64,000 bases of DNA from Rutstroemia sp. NJR-2017a BVV2 (taxonomy: Eukaryota; Ascomycota; Leotiomycetes; Helotiales; Rutstroemiaceae), in assembly GCA_002946415.1 (NCBI GenBank), contig NJPS01000011.1, positions 496,001-560,000 on the forward strand, given 5' to 3'. The notes beneath the pieces are model-generated. The model was not told where the DNA came from. It saw only the letters and a program-made list of their open reading frames with translations, and searched no databases. This document shows positions 46,758 through 58,044 of this stretch, piece by piece (position 1 is the stretch's first letter; every line of letters starts with the position of its first letter). The position numbers and the translations under genes were made by a program.

Positions 46758-49700
46758 ATGGCGTCCTATTTTCAGAGCTACTTCCAGGCGTCATCGATGC
46801 CGAAACGACTGTTACAATATGCGCTTTCACGACTTGAGATTCTCGATACGGATGCGCTGGATCTGGATAACTTGGATATCGCGTGGGGAAAGAACAGTAC
46901 ATTTGAGTTTAAGGATGTTGGGTTGCGTTTGAAGGTATGTCTACGCCGTCATGCTGGAGTTGCCTGCTGGTCAAACTAATGTTTACTTCTCTGGAATGGA
47001 ATAGAAACTCGAAACTCTGTTACAACTTCCCCCCACAATCTGCTTGCTCAAAGCCCGAGTATTGTTATTGCGACTCACCATACCAGTTGATATATATAGT
47101 AGCCCAATATCGGTGGAGGTTGAAGGAGTGGACATCCAACTACGAGTACAAGACAAGGCAACACACAAACCACGGACAGATCATGACCGGCTGCGACAGA
47201 AAGTATTATCCAAAGACCCCGGGGCGACTCAGAGCCATAGACGGACAGAAAGTGAAACTGAGGATTTCGACGATGCAGAAACTGATCCCACACTTCCAAC
47301 AGCAGAAGACCTCGCGGCCTCGTTCCTACAAACAGAGTCAAGGAAAGAGAGAGCCGAGCTGGAGGCTGCAATGCTGGGAGAAACCCGAGACATCGCAGAG
47401 TCAGTCTTCTCTAGTGATGATGGAGATTCGGAAGTACCTGTTGGAACCGGAACTTCTCTGTCATTACCTGCATTTATGGCACGATTTCTACAAGGAATTG
47501 TAGATCGACTTCAAGTTCGAGTGCGCGGGATTACGTTCAACGTCGATGTAGATATTCCTACCGAGTCGCCAACACCGACTCGTGCAACAGATCAAGTTAC
47601 TGTACAAATGAAGGTTGATGATGTTGATATTGAGGGTGTAACACACGACATCGAGAATGCTACCGCGAGGGAAGGGAAGGATATTTCTTCACTTTTCAAG
47701 GAAGGGAAGAGGCTCATATGCCTCAGCAATATTCGAGGAGCCCTCATCTCGGAAGCAAACCTGTTTCAAACTTTGTCGCGATCATCCTCGGTAATTTCGC
47801 CTGCAGTTACCCATACGGACTTTTCGGAGAGGAATTCTCCTGAGCAGTCACAAACAAAGTCGGTTGCGAGTGTGCGCACGTTTGATGGCACAGTTTCCCC
47901 AGATATTCTCTCCTCTCTTCCTTCTCGCCGGTCCTCAAAACCGCCTTCACCAGAAATTGCGCCCGCCGCATCTCCATTAAAAGCCTCGGTTGTTGCTAGT
48001 GAAAATGGCCGGTTTGATGACGCTTCAGAGTATGGAAATGATTCTGGCATTTCTAGTAGAATTCATCATGATGACGACGATGATAGTGAAATGGGAGATA
48101 GTATTTTGCAGGACTCTGCCTTTCTGGACCAGATATCAGAAAGTCAATTTTTGGACGACGGCGAGGACCAAGAATCGCAACCATCATCACCTGGATTGCC
48201 CGCCGAGAGGAAAAGTCTTGCAGATTCCATTTTGCGCAGATCAACTCCCAGAGCATCGGTCCATCTTTCCCCGTCTTCCAGCCAATTGCTGCTTAACGAT
48301 TCAAACATTGCAGCGAATGTTCCTAAATCTAGAATGCATACTATGTTACAGTCCACGGTCCTACCACCGCGACCGCATACCCGTTTCTCCGACGAACGAG
48401 TGTCTCATTCGCAACCATCACTCCGACCCGAAGGAAAGCTCACGGATATGGAAATCTCTGACCACCTTCCACCGCCATCATTGGATGCCGATGATCTGAG
48501 TCCAAGTGCTAGCTCAGCGAGTTCGGTGCATATGGCAGATGATCTCACAGAGTCCCAACTCTTCAGTCACGAAGACGCGGAAAGCATGTATATGAGTGCT
48601 CTATCATATACATCATCCACGGGTGCTCAAGTACCAGGTGGCTGGGCAGATTCAAGTACCGATAGTGAGGTCGCAAAATCTCGTCCTATCACACCTAAAT
48701 TAGCAACTCAAGACGATATGCGAGACAATCTCGAGCACGCTCGTCATTCTATTCCACTGGATAGGCCATTGGAATCTGATCCTCTCGCGGTATCTAAGAT
48801 GCTCCCCCTTGCTTCAGTATCCGACCTGAGCAAGAGCACTTCAACCTCACGCCCGGCAACTCCACGTCCGCGTCAACCATCTTTGCAACAGGTCCCCAGT
48901 AATCTATCGGAGGACTCAAGCATTTCTGAAGAGTATACTCGGATGACAAAGCAGATCTTCAGCCTGGATCAGGTTGCAATTTATATTCCAGCTATGAATA
49001 ATCCTGCGGCAGATCCAGTAGATGCGGTAGCTGAAAGTACATTGTTCGGAAGTACATTTGATGGACAGAGTGATTTCACCCGCTCGACGATGGATCTTCC
49101 TGGAGCCTTTTCAACCCATCTTCCCAGAGAACGAGCTCCTCGATCACCACCTAAGCCCACACCTCGTGTTTCCGCGCCGAAAGCGACAAAACTGGAAGAA
49201 GACAAATCTATCGAAATTGACGCAGGGGACTTGCTGGCACAATTTGATGTTTCAGTCGGTAGGCTTCTATACAAGCTAGTCTGTCAAGTACAGGAATCGA
49301 TAAAGCAGGAGAAAAAAGTAGCAACTGCGAACAAGTCTAGCTCTAAAACGACCGAGCCTGATCTCAAGATTAGCGCGAAGAACATTTCATTAAAGTTCCT
49401 TGAGAGGCTAGATGGTACTTTAAGATCGCTCCCGGCAGAAGCTTCGAAGACAACAGACACAGATGTTCTTCTGCGCACTAGCTTGCAGGGGCTCAATATT
49501 ACTAGGAAGTCCTCTGACTCTTTAGTCAAGACGGGGATAACACTCAAGAAATTTTTCTTTGGTTACGCGCAAGAAAATATTCTGTCCTTCAACGCGGGTC
49601 TTCAGATGAGGGCTTCAGTCCGTGATCTTGCTGCCTCAGCTGGTATTGACGTGGCTATTGATATATACCAGAGCCCTGACAGTACACGCTTCGACGTCCA

Positions 49701-52700
49701 AACATTACCTCTCCACGTTACGATAGACCTCCAAAGACTCGATGAGACTTTCAGTTGGTTCGGGGGGCTAAGTAGCGTCCTTAATCTTGGCAGTTCCATG
49801 GCATCAAACGCAACAGTCACCTCAACTCCACCAATCAAGCCGAAGCCACGTGGGGTAAGATTTGACGCGCCCATCAAACCTGATGATAAGTCAGTAGCTT
49901 CACAGAATAAAGCAGATGTTAGGATAGGCGGCTTTATACTTGATCTGATCGGTACTGAATGTAGTGTGGGAGTGGAAACCTCTGCTATCAAATTGGTCAG
50001 TCGTGATGAAGGTCTTGGGGTCGCCATTAACAAAATCCGGCTCTCAGGACCGCATTTGAAACGTTCAAATGAGGATCCAGCGATTTCTGTCGAGATTTCT
50101 ACAACACGAATTGAATTCTTGTCTGCGCCTAAGGATGTTGATCTGGATCGCCTGTTGGCGTTAATCACGCCATCCAAATCGAAATATGATCAAGACGACG
50201 ACATTCTTCTCGATACTTTATTGCGACAACGAGCTCAAGGCTCTGTGCTTAGGCTTACAGTGGATGACGTCCAAGCTCGGTTAGGTAGACTTCATGAGCT
50301 GAGCTATCTGCCTGAGTTGGGTGAAGAGGTCTCAAGATTGTCGACAGTTGCCAAATATCTGCCTGACGATGATCGACCGGGTCTTCTGTCGTTAATCCTG
50401 TTAAAGAATCTCGATGCACATGTCGATGTCAACAATGGTGTTGGTAGCGTGCAGTTGAAAACAACAGATGTAGAAGTCGCACAGATTACGATGCCATCAT
50501 TGGTTGCTTTTAGTGTGAGCACAATTTCTGCACGTCGCAATCATTCAGAAGAGCTTGTGGGACCTGGTACAGATGTAGAGTTACGAGACTCCAGCTCGCG
50601 AGCGCCTGCAATCATGGCTCGATTGATTGGAGACGAAATGGAACCGATCGTTAGGATAAAGCTGTGGAATCTGAGAGTTGAGTATCGTGTGTCAACGCTG
50701 ATCACGTTGCTGGGACTAGCGGAAGACACAAAGAGGGATGACCTGTCTACCAGTATTACTGCTTCGGTTGCCACTCTCAGAGATTTGGCACTCCCCCCTA
50801 CTTCCAAAAGTGCCGGCAAACGTGCAGAGAAAAGCCAGCCACCTAGTACACCTCCTGGAAAACCGATGACTATCGACGTTGTATTGAGAGACTGCATTTT
50901 TGGTCTGAATCCATTGGGTCTGCCTTCCAAAATCCTTGTCGTTCTCACCGAGGCTCATGTTGCTGCTATTCTACCAAGGGAACGCGACGCGAAAGCTACA
51001 GGCGAATTGAGCAAGGCTTCACTTCTAGTCGTCGACAATGTTGCTCATTTGTCTAGCAGTCTTCCGCCAAAACCTAAAAGACTATCCTTCGATGGTGGAA
51101 GCTCGCAAGTCGCCGATCTCTGCGCTATGGGCTATGTTTCCGTCAGCTATATCTCTTCTGCAAAAGCTAATGTCGTGCTATCTGTGGACGATGATGGACA
51201 GAATTGTCTTGATATTGAGTTGCGAGATGATCTTTTCGTCCTTGAATCTTGTGCGGACTCTACTCAAACATTGATCAATTCCCTGAACAAACTAGCTCCA
51301 CCAACAGCTCCTAGCAAAGAAACAAAATACCGCACGAAGGTGATTCCGGTTAAGGATCTACTTGCCTCCTTGACTGGAGATGCCTTTGCACCGGTTGAGG
51401 GCAAACACGATTTCGACGATGATTTCGGTGGCCCTTCAGGGGTTGGTGTTGTTGATGATGATGAGCTTGGGTTCGATTCTGAATACTACAAAGGTGACTC
51501 GGAAGAAGCATACAGTCAAGCTGTCATGGAAGATCTAGACCAGTCGCTTGCATCTCTTAATCTTAAGGTGCGAGATACTCGAGATGGCGTTCTGCTCGAC
51601 AGTTTCGAAGAAGAGGAGGAGGTGGATGATCAGCCTTTGGTGTTTGAAGAGAATCACTTCGGAACCGGGTCAGTTATAGAGGGGACGGCTCATAGGTGGA
51701 ACTCGGCAAGGAATACCTACGACAGGTCGAATGAGAGCAAGGTCAAAAAGAGTCCTCTGAAAGTATGTGTGCGAGATGTCCACATCATCTGGAATTTGTT
51801 TGATGGTTACGATTGGCAAGCTACGCGAGACACTATATCGAAAGCTGTACAGGACGTCGAGTCAAAGGCAATTGAGAAACGTGCTCGAAGTGAGAGACGG
51901 CCTACTTTCGAACAGGATATCGATGACGACGAGGATACAGTCATCGGTGACTTTCTCTTCAATTCAATATACATTGGCATACCGGCAAATAGAGACCCGA
52001 GGGAACTTGCTGCAGCAATCAATCAAGAACTCAACGACAATGCCACGGAGACCGAGTCAATTGCCACCACCAGCTACACTACCACTCTGAGTAGACAAGG
52101 AAGCGGACGTCGGCCAAAGAAGTTGCGACTGAATAGAAGCAAGCACCACAAGATAACCTTTGAGCTAAGGGGCGTCTGTGTAGATCTTGTTACTTTCCCT
52201 CCTGGTAGTGGTGAAACGCAAAGTTCTGTGGATGTTCGTGTTCATGACCTGGAGGTATTCGATCATGTGCCTACCTCAACGTGGAGAAAATTCGCTACTT
52301 ACATGCAAGATGCTGGAGAAAGAGAAAAGGGTTCCAACATGGTTCATATCGAAATCCTCAACGTCAAACCTGTTCCAGATCTTGCAGCCTCCGAGATCGT
52401 TCTGAAAGCCACTATTCTTCCGCTTCGCCTTCATGTAGATCAAGATGCACTGGATTTTATCACGAGATTCTTCGAGTTCAAGGATGATTCCGAAATGGGA
52501 CCACCAGCGCCAGGCGAAGTTCCTTTCCTTCAGCGAGTCGAGGTCAATTCTGTGCAAGTTAAATTAGACTTCAAACCAAAACGCGTGGATTACGCAGGTC
52601 TAAGATCAGGTCACACAACAGAATTCATGAACTTTTTGATTCTGGACGAAGCTGATATGGTCCTTCGACATACTATCATCTACGGAATTTCAGGTTTCGA

Positions 52701-53416
52701 TAAGATGGGCAAATGTCTCAACGATATCTGGATGCCCGATATCAAGCAGAACCAACTTCCAGGTATCCTAGCAGGGCTTGCGCCTGTACGATCTATAGTC
52801 AATGTAGGTGGGGGTTTCAGGGATCTTGTCGTCGTTCCAATGCACGAATACAAGAAGGATGGCAGAATAGTCCGAAGTATCTCCAAAGGAGCCGCTGCAT
52901 TTGCCAAAACCACCGGTACTGAACTCGTCAAACTCGGCGCCAAAGTCGCGATAGGTGTCCAGACTGTTCTACAAGGTGCAGAAGACTTCCTCGGCCCACA
53001 ACCTATCACCTCTGACCTCGAAGGCGATGAACAAGAAGATGAACGCAAGCAGATAAGTCTTTATGCAAATCAGCCTGTGGGTGTACTGCAAGGCTTGAAA
53101 GGAGGTTATACGGGCTTGCAGAGGGATTTGCTGTTGGCGAGAGATGCCATCATTGCAGTACCGGGAGAAGTCATGGATGGTGGATCAGCAGCGGGTGTTT
53201 TACGGGCGGTTAGGAAGCATGCACCAACTGTTATATTGAGACCAGCTATTGGTGTTGCGAAGGCGAGTGGTCAGGTGTTGATGGGGGCGACGAATTCGCT
53301 GGATTCGAAGAATTTGATGAGGGCTGATGCTGTAAGTTGTAATTTCTTATTCTGCACTTTGGTTGTGATGAACATGTGCTAATAAACTGGTTCTGCAGAA
53401 ATATAAGAAGCATTAA
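46758..53416 (+). CDS. ATG2: Autophagy lipid-transfer protein Atg2
   Basis: Three exons (46758-46934, 47005-53331, 53399-53416) give 2,173 residues, the usual size for filamentous fungi. The introns are 70 and 67 nt, and the last has a GCTAAT branch site. The last exon encodes only KYKKH and the stop. The N-terminus ([13 protein letters not shown], then [20 protein letters not shown]) is the chorein region that opens the lipid groove. The middle is long and partly disordered (about residues 80-700, Ser-rich). The C-terminal Atg2 region includes [16 protein letters not shown] and [14 protein letters not shown]. Atg2 bridges the endoplasmic reticulum and the growing phagophore, moving phospholipid in bulk together with Atg9 and the Atg18/WIPI proteins. 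The start ATG is directly supported by the family's N-terminal sequence. Confidence 0.97.
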
Positions 53417-54512
53417 GCTGGGCATGATGATACGTGAGATGATAATGTCAAGACAGTGGTGGTTTGGGTTTCGTTCCTCGGATATAGGAACTATGAAATT
53501 ATGGATTCAATTTGAGCGAGAACAAGATTGATACGGTATTTTACATTGCGCTTTCTCGCATATCAATTATGTTAGTGGAGCTTCAAGGCAAGCATAGCGA
53601 GTGGACTCTTTTCATCCCCGATTCTGAAATTTCTTTTGTTTTGCTTTTTTGGTAACGACTTAGTGTGTTTTGGTTGCATTGGCGTGGGATGGATGGGTAG
53701 GATCCAGGAGAGATACTGAGAAAGAACTCATATTTCTCTTTCTTGTTCATCTAGCGGAGTTACAGTCGTTTTTCTGAGATTAAGATTAAGATCGAGATTG
53801 TTATACGTATCCTAGAGATAGCAAACGGGATATGGGATGTAAGTAGAGATCACATTGTGAGGGATAATGAATTGAGATGGTATACATATTTAATCGTACA
53901 TGTGTCTAAATACATATCAGTGGACACGTGCTGTCTTCATTGTTGAACTTGTATCTGCATGCGGGGTGAAGGGCTGTCGTAAGTTGAGACAAGGATCTGT
54001 TGGTTTTGTGGTTTTTGTGGTTTTTTGCTTGCTCATATGCAGTAATCTACGACCTTGGGTACTCAGCATTTCCAGCAACAAATTTACACCCGTCTTCCAT
54101 TCCTGCCCTATGATGTAACCCCCCGCAATCATATTTCGCTGAAAATCTGGGGCTGCACAGAAGCTCCTGTCTAGGATTCAAATGCTGGAGACTCCTAGGC
54201 AGAAGCGGTTGAATCTCATGAATGGATGCCCAATTGAGGTTTTTGGGCAGTGCACTCCAAGCAGTGAACAAGCATAAAGGTCACGGCCCTCCTCCACGAG
54301 TTGGTTGGTTGGGCAGATGAGGTTAGTAGGAACAAATTGCTTGGGACTTTTAAGTTTGTATTTATTCTAAGTGCTCCTCTTGAGATACTGAATCAATCAG
54401 TTCTTCAGCAGTTTTTAATCGATAAGTCCAAGGAACTTAGATCAGTAAATATTGGAGATTCTATTATACGCACTGAGCTTTCTGAAGTAACGAGCATTTA
54501 CTGGAGATAACC
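53417..54512. other. Intergenic between ATG2 and the NLR remnant
   Basis: No gene is supported. If the downstream remnant once had a nucleotide-binding domain, it should have lain here, but I see no Walker A or other NTPase motif in any plus-strand frame. Confidence 0.6.
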
Positions 54513-56406
54513 ATGGAATCCTTGTTTGCCAACTTTTCAAAAGAGAGTCGAGTACTTCTAGGCATTTTATCGGTTCTAGCTTCTCAAGATGTCTCTCTGC
54601 AGCTTTTTAGAGTAGAAGACAGCGACAAATTACCTGAAGATCTCAAATTCTGCGCCGAGAAATCGAGGTATGCTTGCTCTATCAATCACATCATACTGGC
54701 TTGTCCAGGAATGTGTTCCTTAGCTAATACACTATGCGCACAGTTTCAACTAAGCTCTCACATCTCTCCTCTCTGCCCAACTCATCACGGAAAAGTCCCA
54801 GCCCCAGACCCTCTCTTGTCCTTCCACTGTTTCATCAGAATTCCGCGCTTTTCTCCCACTGGAAGAACGACAAGCCGCCTTCAACAATACATCTGCACTT
54901 CTCTACTATGCTTTTCCCAAACAATCCGATGAGACCAACAAGAATCAACTCTACCAAGAATGGATGCAGTGTAAAGAACTTCTCCCGCATGTCTTTGCGC
55001 TCAAAGACCATTTTGTAGAAGAGCATGAACGAGATGAGGCGTTTACCGCTTGTTTTGACTTCTCTGAACTCTTGCAGCATTGCCAACGGTATGTTAATCT
55101 CTCACTCGTCATCACCTGACTTATATTACTCCTGCCCCTATCTTCCTGTTCTTTTCTCCAAACCCACATCCCACAAAACATCCATACCTTTCCATTAACA
55201 CCCTCCAGCTACCTCTACGAAACCCACTCTCACACCTCCCTCACCTCCCTCCACAGCACCAACCTCCTCGCCCTCCAAACCATCCCCCCCTCCCTCTCCC
55301 CCTCCCATACCCTAGACCTGCACGCATCGATCCTCTCCCACCGCGCCAACATCCTCGAAAGCACGGGCGATGTGCGTCTCGCCATCTCCCTAAACCTCTA
55401 AGCTTACGCCCTGCGTCTGCAAGAGCAACCGCCGAAAGTCGGGCTCCTGGCCGGCTTTGAGCAGAACTTGGGTTACTGCTATAACACTGCAAACGAGCAT
55501 GAGACCGCGCTGCTGTGGTTTGAGAAAGCGAGAGTGAGATGGCTAGAGCGGGGGATGGAGTGCCCGCCTGTGACGAAAATGAATATGGCGAAGGGGTTGG
55601 TGTATTTGGGACGGTGTGGGGAAGCGGGGGTGTTGCTTGATGGGGCGGTTGGGGAGTTTAAGAGAGAGGAGGAGGAGGAGGGGAAAGTTAATTGGGCTAT
55701 GCTTGCTTAGTGAGTTGAGATTTTTTATTTGCCTGCTCCTCATCGGACTGGACTCTCATTCCCCATTCCCTTATTTCTTCTATCAAACCTGCAACGCGGA
55801 CAATTGCTAACTCAGCCTTTCTTCTAGCGCATATTTTACCCAAGGTGTCCTCCTGCAACGAGAAAAACAGTCCGCAGCCGCGGAGGCAAAGTTCCTCGAA
55901 GCTCGAAATCTATGGCTGAAGGGTGATCAGACGCGCCTGCATCCGTTTCACGCAGGATGTCTGTATAAGCTCGGGCTAATGTGTCTTGAGCAGGGAAAGA
56001 GAGATGAAAGCATGTATGTGTCCCCTGCACTCTAGTCGTTCTCGTCTCCATCAATTTCCATTTCTTTCTTCTTCTTTCTCTCTCATTCATCCTCACCAAT
56101 TAAATTTATTATTTATCCACCATATTACATTCACAGAGCAAAACCACAATACTTACACTGCCCACTAGATCTCATCTCCGCGCCTCCCTCGACATCACAA
56201 GCGTATACGCCGATACAATGCCGGTAGAACACGCGCGGGGACTGTTCCAGTTATCTAAAGCGCTGCTGTGTGCTGGTGACACTGAGAAGAATGAGAAAGA
56301 AGCAGAGGAGTTGAAAGAGCAAGCGAAGCTTTATTTGCGGAAGAGAGCTCCGCAGGCGACTGGAGCTGAGGAGTGCGATCACTTCGTGCCGATATTTTGG
56401 CGCTGA
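54513..56406 (+). pseudogene. C-terminal (TPR) remnant of a fungal NLR-like STAND gene
   Basis: Five exons can be traced by frame and splice signals: 54513-54667, 54744-55088, 55209-55709, 55828-56013 and 56169-56406. Introns are 76, 120, 118 and 155 nt, two with GCTAA-type branch sites. Exons 1-2 resemble the winged-helix-like linker of fungal STAND proteins (ESRVLLGILSVLA, then ALLYYAFPKQ and LLPHVFALKDHF). Exons 3-5 read as tetratricopeptide repeats (NLGYCYNTANEHETALLWFEKA, HARGLFQLSKALLCAGD). Two in-frame stops break it: TAA at 54751 just after the first splice, and TAA at 55399. No nucleotide-binding domain precedes it. Family proteins act in fungal self/non-self recognition and cell death. 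I expect no full protein from this copy. Confidence 0.75.
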
Positions 56407-56891
56407 CAAAAGAGGGGAGATGATCGCTTGGACGAGGAGAGAAAATTGGATGTCAAATTGATCTTTGGGGTAGGTAGAGATGAGGAAAACTCGGTGATGG
56501 TCTGTGATGTTGATTTCTAGATATAGTTGATGGGTTGATTCGAGTAAATGACAGGGGGTGTGCTAACTGCCCGACCAACTTCTGATTGTTTAAGTAATAT
56601 TTGAACATTGAACTAATATATACTGAAGTATAATTATATATCTGATTGTTTAAGTGGAATTTGGATATTGAGAATATCGAAGTTTTGAAGTTGGTCGGAT
56701 AGTTAGTACATCCTCTGGTGAATGAGGAATTAGTCAAGGAAAGATCGTTCGCAGTTAGGAAACAAGATTCAGTTTATTGTGCTTCCACCTTCGTTTCCTG
56801 GTCCCTGGATGTAGAAGGACTTTTAATATGAGACCCATCCCATCCGTCCCAGAATATCACCATCAAAGCTCCCGCACCCCTCAATCCCATC
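56407..56891. other. Spacer holding a small inverted-repeat element
   Basis: This lies between the remnant and the convergent membrane-protein gene. Apart from the element at 56560-56709 nothing is supported. Confidence 0.6.
56560..56709. mobile_element. MITE-like element, 150 bp, 23-bp terminal inverted repeats
   Basis: The left end (56560-56582) and the reverse complement of the right end (56687-56709) agree at 20 of 23 bases, and all three differences are transitions. Inside, a 33-bp AT-rich unit beginning TCTGATTGTTTAAGT is present twice (56581 and 56641) as an imperfect direct repeat. There is no coding capacity. I could not define a target duplication, so the exact borders and superfamily are open. 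Confidence 0.65.
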
Positions 56892-58044
56892 TCAATTCGC
56901 CTCCTCCCGAGCACTCACCCCCGTATCCGACACAAACGGCGTAAACCCCTCATTAGCCACCATCCCACCCCCTTCATTTCCCTCAACAATATCAATCACA
57001 TCCGCCTCAACCCGTCCCTCCTCCCGAGCACTCACCCCCGTATCCGACACAAACGGCGTAAACCCCTCATCAGTCACCATCCCATCCCCTTCATTTCCAT
57101 CCGCAATATCAATCAAATCCGCCTCAACCTGTCCCTCCTCCCTATCTGTCGAGCTTCCCCCTTCCACAGGAATCCTCGGCAACGGCCTCTCCCGCACCAT
57201 CCTCCTCGCCTCCAACTGCTCATTCTCCTCCACCAACCTCTTCCTCCTCTCCAGCAACACCATCAACACCTCTTCCTGCTCAATAATCCGCATACTCCTC
57301 TCCACCGAACCCCACGTCGCGCAGCGCGTGACTAGGAGGATGAAGTGGAGGACGCTGTTTACGTTAGCTTCCTGATTGTAAGAAGAAGGAAGAAAAACTA
57401 CACCCACCCAGCAAGAAGCCCCAAACTAATCGCCGTTATCTCCACAATCAACAACCGGAACATCTCCCTATCGCACTTTCGATACTTCGCGTCATCCTCC
57501 CATCCATCGCATAATCTCCGGTCACAGAGTACTTGTGTCAGTTCGAGAATCCCGAAGCCGATTAGTGAAGCGAAGATTAGGAGATCGTACGGCATGTTTA
57601 AAACTGCTAGGAGTTCTCCTAGGCCTTTGTGTACTACACGAAGATTGAGAGTTGTGTAGAGGGTATTTATCACAAGCTGCCGTTCGAAATCCATTAATCA
57701 GCTAAACCCCCCCTCCACCAAAGCTTAGGGTAGTTATATTTAAATCCACATACAAAAACCACCAAACTCATCATCCCCAAAAAATTACTCTCATAGCTAT
57801 CCCTCTCCCGCCGCTCACTCTCTTTATCGAACGGACCGGTGCGGATTATAGTGTAAGCGAGCATCAAGATGAGCAGACCGTTGAAACTGGCCGATAAGGA
57901 GATTATGTACAGGATGCGGAAACAGAGCGAGTTGCTGCTGTTGCGGTGCTGGCTGCGCTCTAGGCGTTGGATGGAGTCGTTGTAGAAAGCGAGGTCGGGG
58001 TCAGGGTCGGCGCCGGCTTCGAGGTCTGGGGAGGGGGGGGACAT
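56892..58044 (-). CDS. Four-helix membrane protein with a 39-residue tandem repeat tail
   Basis: Three exons on the minus strand (58044-57754, 57676-57408, 57354-56892) with introns of 77 and 53 nt (the second has GCTAAC) give 340 residues. Predicted membrane helices lie near residues 41-66, 86-108, 125-150 and 168-195; the last one is completed only by splicing exon 2 to exon 3. Then follows a charged helix, probably a coiled coil (IIEQEEVLMVLLERRKRL), and an acidic tail made of two copies of a 39-residue unit ending GFTPFVSDTGVSAREE. The four-helix layout recalls small MARVEL-like or hypothetical Pezizomycotina membrane proteins, but I do not recognise the family. Three separate frames cover it if splicing is ignored. 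Confidence 0.75.
56904..57137. repeat. 117-bp in-frame tandem duplication
   Basis: Two head-to-tail copies with a period of 117 bp (56904-57020 and 57021-57137) inside the last exon of the membrane-protein gene. The first 45 bp or so are identical between the copies, so at least that part is recent or homogenised. The period is a multiple of three, so the frame is kept. Confidence 0.9.
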
